The notes under the pieces were generated by a model. That model was not told the DNA's origin and ran no database searches. It saw nothing but the letters and a program-made list of their open reading frames with translations. Both the position numbers and the translations under genes were made by a program. A stretch of 53,964 nucleotides of DNA from a bacterium (GTDB taxonomy: Bacteria; SZUA-79; Acidulodesulfobacterales; Acidulodesulfobacteraceae): contig JAJYJI010000009.1 of NCBI GenBank assembly GCA_021789605.1, positions 1 to 53,964 of the forward strand. Direction: 5' to 3'. Positions 1 through 8,538 of this stretch are shown in pieces; positions within the stretch are counted from its first letter, which is position 1, and each line of letters starts with the position of its first letter.

Positions 1-211
1 ATAAAATTAAATATCATTAAAATATTTTACTACCTATTTTGAAAAAAAACGGCATTTTTGTGATAAAGAATACAGTAATTATGCGGTTTTTAAATTACAA
101 AATTGCGAAGAGGTGTCAAAGTCAGGAGAAATTATCTTTGGAAGCACGGCCGAAAGAATAATAAGCGCGCTTCCTTGTTCCATATTAATAGTTAAATGAC
201 GGGCAATTCCG

Positions 212-1585
212 TTAATATTCCTTCTTTGCGAAAGATTTTGCAAAAAATCCGAACAGAACCGTTGCAATAATTATTATACACGCGACTAAGCTATATGCGG
301 ATATATAATTAAAATAATAAAATACCGCTCCTACGGCAAACGGTCCAAGGACAAATCCTAAATCGCTTAATGTTCTGTATATTCCTATCGCTTCGTCATA
401 ATGGCTTTTATCTAAGCTGTCCATAAGGTAAAGATTTCTTGCCGGACCGGAAAAGCCTCCGCCGGCGCTTAACAAGATAATAGAAATGCCGAAAGTGACG
501 ATATTTTGAAATGCGATGAAACTTAAAACGCCTACGGCGCTTATAATGAAAGACGTTATTATGGACTTTTTGACTCCCATAACGTTTATGACCCTGTCGG
601 AATAGTAGGTAAGAATTACTCCGACTACGGCGGATATAGATACGAGGAGCCCTATATCGGCTTTGTTCAGGTTCATTACGATGTTGCCTACAAGAGGCAC
701 AAGTTCCCTTCTCGAACCTATTCTCGAAAAGAAAAACGAAAACGTCAGGAAACAAAGCGCTATAAAGTTAAAATTATATAAAAGGGCGGAATACCTTTTC
801 AGATGCTCACGCAACTTATTTTCGCCGGCTTTTGTTGCAGGAATATTGAACTTAATACCGGCGCTATAACCGGGAACTTCGTTATAATCGTTATCGCAGG
901 TTTCAAGGGAGGCGTTTTTAATACCTCCTGTATCATCTTCGTTTGTATCGCCGGCATTCTTTGCGCCGTTTATGCCTGAGGAAATATTTGCGCTATCTAT
1001 GCTGTTTAAGAATTTCTTGTTATAAAAAGCTATTATGAGTCCCGAGGCCAATATTAGGGCGTATAGCAAAAATGCGGTTTTATCCGAAAACTCGTAAGCG
1101 ACTATCGCTCCCAAAAAAGGCGACGAGCCCATCGAAAGCCTTCTTGCTATCATATATCTGCTTAAAACTTTTGCTCTTTTTTCGTTCCGGTAAAGACGCT
1201 TCGTCAATATTATCATAGACGAGGTGTTTATAATGCCGGAGCCGAACCCCTCTAAAAATCTGAAAACAAACAGCTGGTAATATGAAGTGGAAAAAAGATA
1301 TCCGACCGAGCCGAGGAAAATAGAAAGTATTCCTATATGGATATAGTTGGCGTTAAATTTCTTGCTTATTATGCTTATCGGAATATTGATAAATATGCGC
1401 GCTAAACCGAATGAAGCGATTATCAATCCTATGGTTATAATGCTTGCGCCGAGACTTTTTGCGTAAAGAGGAAGAACTACCGTGTTTAACCCAAGTCCGA
1501 AATCGGCAAGGGCTATGGTGGAAAGAATCGCTATTAATAATTTTCTCGTGTCATTGTCGTCCGTTTGCGCCGCTTTAGCCGTCAT
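212..1585 (-). CDS. MFS family permease
   Basis: This is a 457-residue inner-membrane protein of the major facilitator superfamily. Two blocks of about six hydrophobic segments (roughly residues 15-190 and 270-455) are separated by a polar loop of about 80 residues (around 200-270) rich in Asn, Gly and Asp. The first-half loop carries a basic GLARIF-type motif and the segment 'FRFLEGFGSG', typical of drug- or sugar-type MFS exporters. The substrate cannot be read from sequence. The gene is transcribed away from the FNT fusion gene and has its own promoter in the shared 254-bp gap. The unusually long, low-complexity central loop is the only odd feature. Family assignment is firm; function is not. 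Confidence 0.85.
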   Translation of the reverse strand: MTAKAAQTDDNDTRKLLIAILSTIALADFGLGLNTVVLPLYAKSLGASIITIGLIIASFGLARIFINIPISIISKKFNANYIHIGILSIFLGSVGYLFSTSYYQLFVFRFLEGFGSGIINTSSMIILTKRLYRNEKRAKVLSRYMIARRLSMGSSPFLGAIVAYEFSDKTAFLLYALILASGLIIAFYNKKFLNSIDSANISSGINGAKNAGDTNEDDTGGIKNASLETCDNDYNEVPGYSAGIKFNIPATKAGENKLREHLKRYSALLYNFNFIALCFLTFSFFFSRIGSRRELVPLVGNIVMNLNKADIGLLVSISAVVGVILTYYSDRVINVMGVKKSIITSFIISAVGVLSFIAFQNIVTFGISIILLSAGGGFSGPARNLYLMDSLDKSHYDEAIGIYRTLSDLGFVLGPFAVGAVFYYFNYISAYSLVACIIIIATVLFGFFAKSFAKKEY

Positions 1586-1635
1586 GCCCCGTTGCCGTTT
1601 CTTTCCGTATATTATTATTTATTAAGTATGGGTTT

Positions 1636-1664
1636 ATTTTATAATATAATGACTTTAAAGTCAA
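1636..1664 (-). promoter_or_regulatory. Putative promoter of the MFS gene, with overlapping palindrome
   Basis: Read on the minus strand there is TTGACT (1659-1664), a 17-nt spacer and TAAAAT (1636-1641). The -35 element sits inside a perfect 14-bp palindrome, TGACTTTAAAGTCA (1650-1663), so a dimeric regulator binding there would block it. The hexamers are visible; regulation is inference. Confidence 0.45.
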
Positions 1665-1714
1665 TTTTATCCTGAACATTTTATCCTGAACATTTTATCC
1701 TGAACATTTTATCC
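1664..1714. repeat. 14-bp tandem repeat array, three full copies plus a partial one
   Basis: The unit ATTTTATCCTGAAC occurs at 1664-1677, 1678-1691 and 1692-1705, followed by a partial ATTTTATCC at 1706-1714. The copies are identical and spaced 14 bp, between one and one-and-a-half helical turns. The array lies between the divergent MFS and FNT-fusion promoters. It runs directly into a palindrome (ATCCGTA-TTA-TACGGAT, 1711-1727). It could be a regulator-binding array or simple slippage expansion. Confidence 0.8.
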
Positions 1715-1727
1715 GTATTATACGGAT
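1711..1727. promoter_or_regulatory. 17-nt perfect inverted repeat, possible operator
   Basis: ATCCGTA and TACGGAT flank a 3-nt centre. The site lies just after the 14-bp repeat array and about 45 bp upstream of the FNT-fusion -35 element. The symmetry is visible in the sequence; an operator role is inferred from position only. Confidence 0.4.
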
Positions 1728-1772
1728 ATGAATATGGATTGTATTAAAATGTCTTTAAAAATGTATTAAAAA

Positions 1773-1801
1773 TTGCCAAATTAAAGTAAATGATTTATAA
1801 T
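1773..1801 (+). promoter_or_regulatory. Sigma70-type promoter of the ferritin-FNT gene
   Basis: TTGCCA (1773-1778) and TATAAT (1796-1801) are separated by exactly 17 nt. They would start transcription about 30 nt upstream of the start codon at 1840. This is the best promoter-like match in the gap on the plus strand. Confidence 0.55.
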
Positions 1802-1839
1802 TTAAATAAACGATAAGGCGGTCAGGTTTAAAATATGCC

Positions 1840-3249
1840 ATGAAAAATCAGGACCATGATATAGACCATGATATAAAAGTTAAAGGAACAAAAGATAAAG
1901 AAAATACTATAGGCCTGCTCCAAAAATATCTCGTTGCGGAAGTTGCCGGCAGGGACCTTTATGTCGAGCAGGCTAAAACCCTCAAAGACCCTATTCTCGT
2001 GCAGGCCCTGAAATCTTTTGCTTCTACCGAAAGCGGGCATATTATAAACATAAGGGAAAAGATAGCAGAGCTTGGAGGTGAATCCAAGCCGCTTCATGAA
2101 ATAAGAGAAATGCAAAAAGGGGTCAGCGACGCTTCCCATCAGGTTTCCGCCCCGTTAGATATGCTGAGGATAGATTTAAAGATAGAAGAAAAGGCGATAA
2201 ACGATTATACCGCTGGGCTGGAACTTATAGAAGACCCCGGGGTTAGAGCGCTTATAGAAAACAATCTCGCCGAAGAAATTCATCACTCGTTATACCTGTC
2301 GAAAAGAATAAACGATATTTTAGAATCTACCAGAGCGCGCATAGGGGCGATTAAGGGAGTGGAAAAACCCGGAGGCAAAGAACCGTCGGAAATTTTTAGG
2401 GCGGCGGTAGAGGTCGGTCAGGTGCGCCTTAACAGGAGCTGGCTCGAAATGTCCATGTCCGGACTCATTGCAGGCATGAACGTTACGTTCGGCATAATCG
2501 CTTCTTCTTACGTCGCGGGTTCCGCCGCCCCTTTCGTCGGTCAGAATATTGCCAAAATATTCGGAGCGTTATTTTTCCCCATAGGTTTTATGTTTTTAAT
2601 GATAGGCAAAAGCGAACTTTTTACCGAAAATTTTTTAGTGCCGGTAACCGCGGTAATTGCTAAAAAGGGAAAAATTATAAATCTTTTAAAATTATGGTCA
2701 TTAACTTTGATGGGAAATATGGCGGGGATTTTTATTTTTGCTCTCGTAATAGCCGGTTCCCTAAACCAGATTGTTCCGTCTTTCGTCGTCCAGCATATAC
2801 ACGGCATCGCCGATAATTACATGAATAAAAACCCTTTCGTAATGATTTTAAGCGCAATATTCGCGGGGTGGCTTATAACTCTTATGACTTGGCTTCTAAT
2901 TGCTTCCAACGGTACCCTCGCAAGAATTTTTATTATATGGACAGTAGGTTTCCTTATATATTTAAATTCATTTAGCCATATAGTCGTGGCGTCGTCAGAA
3001 ATTTTAATAGCCATAAACACCGGTTTCGGAATTTCCTATTTGTCGTGGCTTTATTACTATGTTCCGCTCACTATAGCCGGAAATATGATTGGCGGCTTAT
3101 TTTTCGTTACTATACTTCAATATTTACAGATATTGCATGCGGTTTCCGTTTCTGACGAATATGAGCCGTCTTCTCATGAGCTTTCTATGATAAGCGGCGC
3201 AGGGTCGAAAAAAATGGAGGACGTCGAAAATATAGAAGACGCACTGTAA
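1840..3249 (+). CDS. Ferritin-like domain fused to formate/nitrite-type (FNT) transporter
   Basis: This is a 469-residue fusion. Residues about 25-165 form a rubrerythrin/ferritin-like four-helix domain with the expected diiron ligand spacing: E34, E64-x-x-H67, E116/E117 and E145-x-x-H148. Residues about 195-440 form an FNT-family channel with six hydrophobic segments. It has the YfdC-like 'ELFTEN' turn (259-264) and a histidine at H380 in the FSHIVVAS segment, where FocA-type channels carry their central histidine. FNT channels conduct small monoacids (formate, nitrite, hydrosulfide, lactate). Ferritin-like domains bind iron and often act on peroxide or oxygen. A comparable fusion to a different membrane family is MbfA (ferritin domain plus VIT1-type iron exporter). 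The gene stands alone with its own promoter. The substrate is unknown; an iron- or oxidative-stress-linked channel is inferred. Confidence 0.88.
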   Translation: MKNQDHDIDHDIKVKGTKDKENTIGLLQKYLVAEVAGRDLYVEQAKTLKDPILVQALKSFASTESGHIINIREKIAELGGESKPLHEIREMQKGVSDASHQVSAPLDMLRIDLKIEEKAINDYTAGLELIEDPGVRALIENNLAEEIHHSLYLSKRINDILESTRARIGAIKGVEKPGGKEPSEIFRAAVEVGQVRLNRSWLEMSMSGLIAGMNVTFGIIASSYVAGSAAPFVGQNIAKIFGALFFPIGFMFLMIGKSELFTENFLVPVTAVIAKKGKIINLLKLWSLTLMGNMAGIFIFALVIAGSLNQIVPSFVVQHIHGIADNYMNKNPFVMILSAIFAGWLITLMTWLLIASNGTLARIFIIWTVGFLIYLNSFSHIVVASSEILIAINTGFGISYLSWLYYYVPLTIAGNMIGGLFFVTILQYLQILHAVSVSDEYEPSSHELSMISGAGSKKMEDVENIEDAL

Positions 3250-3646
3250 AAAGCCTTGTTTTATGAAGTTGCTTCCAATGTTTACATCGGCAATTTTGGA
3301 TACGCGGACAGGTATGCCCTTGAACCGGCGTTAGAAAATATTTTGCTCTTTCTATTATATGAAAATACCGGATTTCCGTGTTCCCCGTGAATGGCGCCGT
3401 TTAAACTAAAAGTTAAAATCCGGCATCGTCGTTCCAGCTAAGCGTAGAGCGGAAATAAAATTTCTTGCGCGTGCTCAAGGTACGCGGACACGGTTGACTT
3501 TCGAATTTATTATGATAATCTTTTATTATCTATTATCTTAAACGTTTATATAAATACCGAAAAAGAAATATTACGGACAACGTTAATAACCGCGCGCGAA
3601 TATTTAACCGGCGCGCATGCAAACGATAGCAAACGGGGAGCGTTTT
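3250..3646. other. 397-bp non-coding gap upstream of the sHdr operon
   Basis: No tRNA, convincing terminator or conserved riboswitch is visible. The motif TACGCGGACA occurs twice (about 3300-3309 and 3481-3490). A short frame stays open for about 46 codons after the FNT-fusion stop, but it has no ribosome-binding site and no recognisable sequence. TTGACT at 3494-3499 resembles a -35 element but no -10 lies at normal spacing. The gap presumably holds the sHdr operon promoter. Confidence 0.4.
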
Positions 3647-4324
3647 ATGGAATATGACGAAAATGGCGTAAGTATAGTGCCTTCCGAGTTTAAAAAAGAA
3701 ATTTTCGAAGAAGCAAGAAGGGATTTCAGATACGAAGAATATGTCAGGGGCTGTTTAAACTGCGGCGTATGCACCGGCGGATGTCCGCCTCACAGATTTT
3801 TCGATTTTTCTCCGCGTATAGTGCTTCAAAGATTAAAATCGAAGGACCCGGAACTTATATGGACAATGATGGACGAGTACATCTGGGCATGCTTTCAATG
3901 TTTTACCTGTGCGATGATTTGCCCGTTTCTGAACAGTCCCGGCGGAGCGATAGCAATATTGAGGGAAATCGCCGTAAGGAGGGGTTTTGAATCGGCGAGG
4001 AAAGTTTTAAAGCCTTATTCCAGAGTTCTTTTAAAACTTACCGCTTACGGAAATCAATTGTCTCCGGATATGATTCAGCCGGATTTCTTTCCCGACTGGG
4101 GACCCACCATAGGATACGCTTCAACGGACCTTGCCGTAAAAAGAAAAGCGATTCCCATGCCTACGTTGCAGGTTACAAATTTATCGTGGGACGTAGCTCC
4201 CGAAGCAATGAAAGAATTATACGACATTTTTGACGAAGCTGGCGTTTTTAAGATAATAGAAGCGGTTGACCCTTCGCTGTATGAAATAATACAGGACATA
4301 GTGGATGACGTGAGAAGCTCTTAA
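3647..4324 (+). CDS. shdrC1: sHdr complex ferredoxin subunit C1
   Basis: This is a 225-residue HdrC-like iron-sulfur protein with two complete [4Fe-4S] motifs: CLNCGVCTGGCP (Cys 36, 39, 42, 46) and CFQCFTCAMICP (Cys 82, 85, 88, 92). I chose the ATG at 3647 because GGGGAG lies 6 nt upstream of it. An ATG at 3617 would add ten residues but has no ribosome-binding site. In the sulfur-oxidising heterodisulfide-reductase-like (sHdr) system, C1 shuttles electrons between the HdrB and HdrA-type subunits during cytoplasmic oxidation of sulfane sulfur. It is the first gene of a block in the diagnostic order C1-B1-A-H-C2-B2, which is the main support for the name. Confidence 0.88.
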   Translation: MEYDENGVSIVPSEFKKEIFEEARRDFRYEEYVRGCLNCGVCTGGCPPHRFFDFSPRIVLQRLKSKDPELIWTMMDEYIWACFQCFTCAMICPFLNSPGGAIAILREIAVRRGFESARKVLKPYSRVLLKLTAYGNQLSPDMIQPDFFPDWGPTIGYASTDLAVKRKAIPMPTLQVTNLSWDVAPEAMKELYDIFDEAGVFKIIEAVDPSLYEIIQDIVDDVRSS

Positions 4325-4371
4325 CGGATAATAAATTTTAAAAAAACTTATAAATTAAAGCGGAGTTATAT

Positions 4372-5574
4372 ATGACCATTGAAATTAGCAACAGACTGGG
4401 TCTTGCAAACATAAAATCCGATTATATTCATGCAGCCGGTAGAAAACTCGAGGATATTCACGAACGGCTTTTGGAGCTCGAAGCAAAGGGAGAGGTTAAG
4501 GTTATTCACGTAAAAGAAGAAAATAAAGCTGTCGAAGCGCAAACTCTTTTCGGCTGGAAGAAGATGGTTCCCACAAATAAAATATGGCATCACAAGTCAT
4601 GCGGGCAATGCGGCAATATTCCGGGATATCCTGTATCGCTTTTATGGCTTATGAATAAGCTTGGACTGGAATATGTGGACGAAAGAAACCAGACATCCTG
4701 CACCGCATGGAATTATCACGGTTCCGCCACGTCCAATCCGGTAGGGCTTGCCGCCGTTGCGGTGAGAAACTGGCACAGGGCTTACGAACTGGGGTTATTT
4801 CCGCTGTTTCACTGCGCCACGACGTTCGGGGATTATAAAGAAATGCGGAATCTGCTGGTAGAAAATAAGGAGTTGAGAGACGAGGTCCGAAGAATAATGC
4901 ATAAAATAGGCAGAGAGTTAGTTATTCCCGAATATGTAGTGCACTACAGCGAATGGGTGCACGTCATGCGTTTCGAAATAGCAAAGTTAAAAAAATATGA
5001 TTTAAGCAATATTATAGCAACGATTCATCCCGCCTGCCATACCTATAAAATGATTCCCGAAGACTGCATTTACGACAAAGAGATTTATGCGGGAAAGAGA
5101 ACCGCTGTTTCTACTGGCGTAATGCTTGCTCTCGGCGTGCAGGTCGCGGATTATTCCACATGGTACGACTGCTGCGGATTTGGTTTCAGGCACATACTTA
5201 CGGAAAGAGAGACGTCAAGGTCGTTCGTAATGGACAGAAAAATAAGGCCTATGGTGAGAGAGGCCAATTCCGACGTCTGCATTACTCAGGATACCGGATG
5301 CACTACGACGTTGGATAAAAACCAATGGATAGGGAAAGCCATGGGTTATACCGAACAGGTTCCGGTTATGGCCGACGTTATGTTTGCGGCATTAGCCTGC
5401 GGTGCGGACGTTTATAAAATCGTTCAGCTTCAGTGGCATACTACCGATTGGAGGCCGTTATGCGAAAAAATAGGCATTAACTGGAAAAAATCGGAAGAAG
5501 AGTACAACGTATATTTAGAAGAACTTAAGGCGGGTGGAAAAACGGTTAATTTATACGAATACCCCAAAAGTTAA
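4372..5574 (+). CDS. shdrB1: sHdr complex HdrB-like subunit B1
   Basis: This is a 400-residue HdrB-family protein. The C-terminal half keeps a canonical CCG-type set: C222, C267-C268, C303 and C310. The N-terminal half is degenerate: cysteines at 77, 80, 110 and 148, with the usual Cys-Cys pair reduced to Ser-Cys at 109-110. HdrB subunits carry noncubane [4Fe-4S] clusters that cleave or form disulfides; in sHdr they are thought to act on protein-bound sulfane sulfur. It lies 47 bp after C1 and 164 bp before shdrA. A degenerate first site fits division of labour between B1 and B2, although it could simply be a family trait. Confidence 0.87.
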   Translation: MTIEISNRLGLANIKSDYIHAAGRKLEDIHERLLELEAKGEVKVIHVKEENKAVEAQTLFGWKKMVPTNKIWHHKSCGQCGNIPGYPVSLLWLMNKLGLEYVDERNQTSCTAWNYHGSATSNPVGLAAVAVRNWHRAYELGLFPLFHCATTFGDYKEMRNLLVENKELRDEVRRIMHKIGRELVIPEYVVHYSEWVHVMRFEIAKLKKYDLSNIIATIHPACHTYKMIPEDCIYDKEIYAGKRTAVSTGVMLALGVQVADYSTWYDCCGFGFRHILTERETSRSFVMDRKIRPMVREANSDVCITQDTGCTTTLDKNQWIGKAMGYTEQVPVMADVMFAALACGADVYKIVQLQWHTTDWRPLCEKIGINWKKSEEEYNVYLEELKAGGKTVNLYEYPKS

Positions 5575-5738
5575 TTATCTATTCCTTTTTTGCAAAAAAG
5601 CAAAAAACGGAATTCATCATATTTTTGCGGCATCGGCGTTATGTCGCGCATTGATAAACGCATAAAAATATTAGAAACGGCAGAATAAACTGGATTAGAA
5701 ATAAAATAACCTAATAAAATAGCCTTGGAGGGTTTTAT

Positions 5739-6782
5739 ATGGCCGAAAATATTTTAATAATAGGCGGCGGACCGGCGGGTCTGCATTCCGCGACATTATT
5801 AGCCGAACTAGGCGTAAACGTCAGCTTGGTGGAAAGAGAATCTTATTTGGGAGGCAATCCGAAAAAATTTAAATATAAATTTTTATTTCCAGATATGCAA
5901 CCCGCGGACGACGTTATTGGCGAGCTTATCAGAAAGGCGGAATCTAACGCCAATATAAAAGTTTATTATTCTTCGGAGATATCGGATTTTAAAGAAAACG
6001 GAAAAAAATTCGACGCGGCGATAAAATCTGTCGCCGGAAGCGAAACGAAAACTTTTGATTCCGTCGTAGTGGCTACCGGGTTCGAGCACTTCGACCCCGC
6101 AAGAGACGCTAAGTATTCATATCAACTTTTTGACGATGTCATAGATATTAAAGACCTAGAAAGAATGATGGGCGAGAATAATTTTGTCAGGCCTTCCAAC
6201 GGGCTTCCTCCCAGAAATGTCGCTTTTATATTATGCGTCGGCTCAAGAGACAGGCATATAGGCAATCAATACTGTTCAAGGGTGTGCTGTACGGTATCCG
6301 TCAAACAGGCTATCGAGTTAAGGGAGCATTTTCCCGATTGCGAGGTATATATATTTTATATGGATATAAGGACTTACGGTTTTTTTGAAGATTTGTACTG
6401 GCAAGCTATGGAAGAGTACGACGTCCAGATAGTCAAAGGAAGGATTGCCGAAATTACTTCGGGGCCCGGCAATACAGTCGTATGCAAGGGAGAGGATACG
6501 CTTTTAAGAGGCCCGTTCGAGATTCCTTTCGATATGGTCGTTCTGGCATCCGGCATGGAAGGAGGAGCGCAGTCTCCGGAAATGGCTAAAAAAATTGGAA
6601 TAGAGCTTGACGAGCACGGGTTTTTAAAGCCGCAAAATATTACCCTCTCGCCTTTTAAATCGAATAAAGACGGCGTATTTCTGGCTGGAGCATGCACCGG
6701 TCCCAAAGCTATTTCCGATTCTATCGTAGAAGCCGGCGCGGCCGCTATGAATGCTTATATATATGCCGTTAAAAACCGTTAA
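5739..6782 (+). CDS. shdrA: sHdr complex flavoprotein subunit A
   Basis: This is a 347-residue FAD protein, about half the size of methanogen HdrA and close to the compact sHdrA form. It has an N-terminal Rossmann motif (IGGGPAG, residues 8-14), a second FAD motif near 'VATGFEH' (111-117), and the HdrA cluster signature CVGSRD followed by YCSRVCC (C166, C179, C183, C184). A C-terminal FAD segment 'DGVFLAGACTGP' spans about 311-322. There are no extra ferredoxin domains and no selenocysteine. GGAGGG sits 7 nt before the ATG. It is the electron hub of the sHdr complex in the cytoplasm; the physiological electron acceptor is not encoded here. Confidence 0.9.
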   Translation: MAENILIIGGGPAGLHSATLLAELGVNVSLVERESYLGGNPKKFKYKFLFPDMQPADDVIGELIRKAESNANIKVYYSSEISDFKENGKKFDAAIKSVAGSETKTFDSVVVATGFEHFDPARDAKYSYQLFDDVIDIKDLERMMGENNFVRPSNGLPPRNVAFILCVGSRDRHIGNQYCSRVCCTVSVKQAIELREHFPDCEVYIFYMDIRTYGFFEDLYWQAMEEYDVQIVKGRIAEITSGPGNTVVCKGEDTLLRGPFEIPFDMVVLASGMEGGAQSPEMAKKIGIELDEHGFLKPQNITLSPFKSNKDGVFLAGACTGPKAISDSIVEAGAAAMNAYIYAVKNR

Positions 6783-6817
6783 TATGTATTTTTACTTTTA
6801 TTAATTTTATTTATTTA

Positions 6818-7585
6818 ATGCCCTATATTTTAAAAAACAATAAAATAGACAAACGATACGAGGAAAAATTTTTTGAAATAGTCGCCGGTAATTTGCCGGC
6901 TCCAAAAATAGGATTATTTAATAATCTTTTAAGTTTAAAAACAGAAATTATCTCAGGTTTTTTATTAAACGTCAGAAACGGAAAAGCCGAACCCGATGAT
7001 TTCGATAAAATTTTATCCTTAATTTTTTCTATACGCCGTCATAAAAAAAATATATTAGAAGACGTAAAATTTGAGAGCTTATACAGCGGTTTTAAGTATT
7101 TAAGCGATTCTAAAAATTCTGCGGAAATTAGGCTGGGGAGGTTTTTAAAATCGTTTACTTATGAAAATATTTTGGTCAAAAGAGATATAGCCTTAGAGGT
7201 TATGCATTTTTTTGAGCCGGAAAAGAATGTTTTATGGGCGTCTTGGGTTTACAGGCAGGATAACGGAACGGGATGCCTGCCGTATATGGCAGATTTTTTA
7301 AAAAGAACGTGGGACGGAAAACCTTATATCATGCCTTTTAGCATAAAAGAGATGAAAGACGAAATAGATTATTTATATGAATTATCCGATAAAAACGGGC
7401 TTGAAATCAAACCGCCTTACGGCGCGGATATTCTGCTAAGCTATATGTATTCCGATTATGTTTATAAAATGGTTTACGCAGAGTCCAAATCTTTATCTAT
7501 AGGCGTTCCCGAAGGATTTACTTTGATGAAAAAACTGCTGGGGATAGACAAATTAGAATCTCCGGCAGTTACGGAACCCGTGTAA
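6818..7585 (+). CDS. shdrH: Conserved sHdr-operon protein H, function unknown
   Basis: This is a 255-residue soluble protein with no cysteine-cluster motif, signal peptide or membrane segment. Composition is charged and helical. I do not recognise a catalytic domain. Its position between shdrA and shdrC2 matches the 'hypothetical' gene always found there in type I sHdr operons, so the name rests on synteny. It starts 35 bp after shdrA and ends 30 bp before shdrC2, so it is almost certainly co-transcribed. No visible ribosome-binding site precedes the ATG, which suggests translational coupling or a weak start. Confidence 0.72.
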   Translation: MPYILKNNKIDKRYEEKFFEIVAGNLPAPKIGLFNNLLSLKTEIISGFLLNVRNGKAEPDDFDKILSLIFSIRRHKKNILEDVKFESLYSGFKYLSDSKNSAEIRLGRFLKSFTYENILVKRDIALEVMHFFEPEKNVLWASWVYRQDNGTGCLPYMADFLKRTWDGKPYIMPFSIKEMKDEIDYLYELSDKNGLEIKPPYGADILLSYMYSDYVYKMVYAESKSLSIGVPEGFTLMKKLLGIDKLESPAVTEPV

Positions 7586-7615
7586 TTATTAAGAATAAGA
7601 ATCTGGGGGTATTTT

Positions 7616-8374
7616 ATGGCGTTAGAAAAACATGAAAACAGGCCTGTTGCCGAAAAAGGCGAGCACATTATAGCAAGGCATCTGATAGAAGGCGACAGCG
7701 TTAAGGAAGAAAAAAATTTAGTAATAGACGGCGTAGATGTTTCGGGCAGATGGAATACGTTTATTCTTTCGAGGGTCGATTCCGAATTCGACAGAAGTTT
7801 TTTTAACGAGATTAAAGATACCGTAGTCGGTTCGAGGATAAACAGATGCTGGCAGTGCGGAATGTGCACGGCAAGCTGTACAGTTACTCCTTTACACAGA
7901 AGGTTTAATCCGAGGGCATTCATTTATATGATGCAGCTCGGCAATCTTAAAGAATTAAAAAAATATACCGATGTCGCATGGCGGTGCGTAGGATGTTATA
8001 AATGTTCGCAGAGATGTCCTAAACAGGTAAATCCCGCCGAAATGATGGAAGCCCTGGCGCTTGTAATAAAAAAATATTTTCCGGAAGAAGTCGAAAGCAA
8101 ATTAAAAATCGACGAAGACGTTAAAAAAATTTACGACGATATGATTTTAGGACACGGCAGATTAGATTTGGCAAAACTTCATACTTCGGCTATGCAAAAA
8201 ACCGGAAGAACGAAAGAACTTCTCGGCAAGATAGAAAGGGACGCCATTTTTAAAATGGCTAAGGACGGGAGGGCTTTTTCGGTTTTAAGGCTCGGCAAAC
8301 CCCATAATTGGGAAAAATCTAAAGAAGCTATAGAAAATTATTTAAATAATATTGATACTTTAGAAAAAAATTAA
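7616..8374 (+). CDS. shdrC2: sHdr complex ferredoxin subunit C2
   Basis: This is a 252-residue HdrC-like protein with two [4Fe-4S] motifs: CWQCGMCTASC (Cys 78, 81, 84, 88) and CVGCYKCSQRCP (Cys 124, 127, 130, 134). The first motif ends in Cys-Thr rather than the usual Cys-Pro. An extra N-terminal stretch of about 70 residues distinguishes it from C1. GGGGG lies about 8 nt before the ATG. It is the fifth gene of the sHdr block. The protein is soluble and likely partners B2 in electron transfer. Confidence 0.87.
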   Translation: MALEKHENRPVAEKGEHIIARHLIEGDSVKEEKNLVIDGVDVSGRWNTFILSRVDSEFDRSFFNEIKDTVVGSRINRCWQCGMCTASCTVTPLHRRFNPRAFIYMMQLGNLKELKKYTDVAWRCVGCYKCSQRCPKQVNPAEMMEALALVIKKYFPEEVESKLKIDEDVKKIYDDMILGHGRLDLAKLHTSAMQKTGRTKELLGKIERDAIFKMAKDGRAFSVLRLGKPHNWEKSKEAIENYLNNIDTLEKN

Positions 8375-8538
8375 TAAAAAAATAAAAGGCGTCAGATTTA
8401 TTTATCTCGCTGTTCTTTGCGTAAGCCTAAAATATTTTAATAAATAAATATTATCGTTGATAATAAATTAAATTATTGGCGATGGAACAATCGAATATCT
8501 TTAATATACCTTTTAAAAATTAAAAGGCGGAGGGACAG

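Noticed and set aside
79-267. Minus-strand 62-codon frame at the left edge
   Set aside because: It overlaps the end of the MFS gene and has no recognisable sequence or ribosome-binding site.
3250-3390. Open frame of about 46 codons in frame after the FNT-fusion stop
   Set aside because: The stop is TAA, so not selenocysteine readthrough; no ribosome-binding site, no family resemblance.
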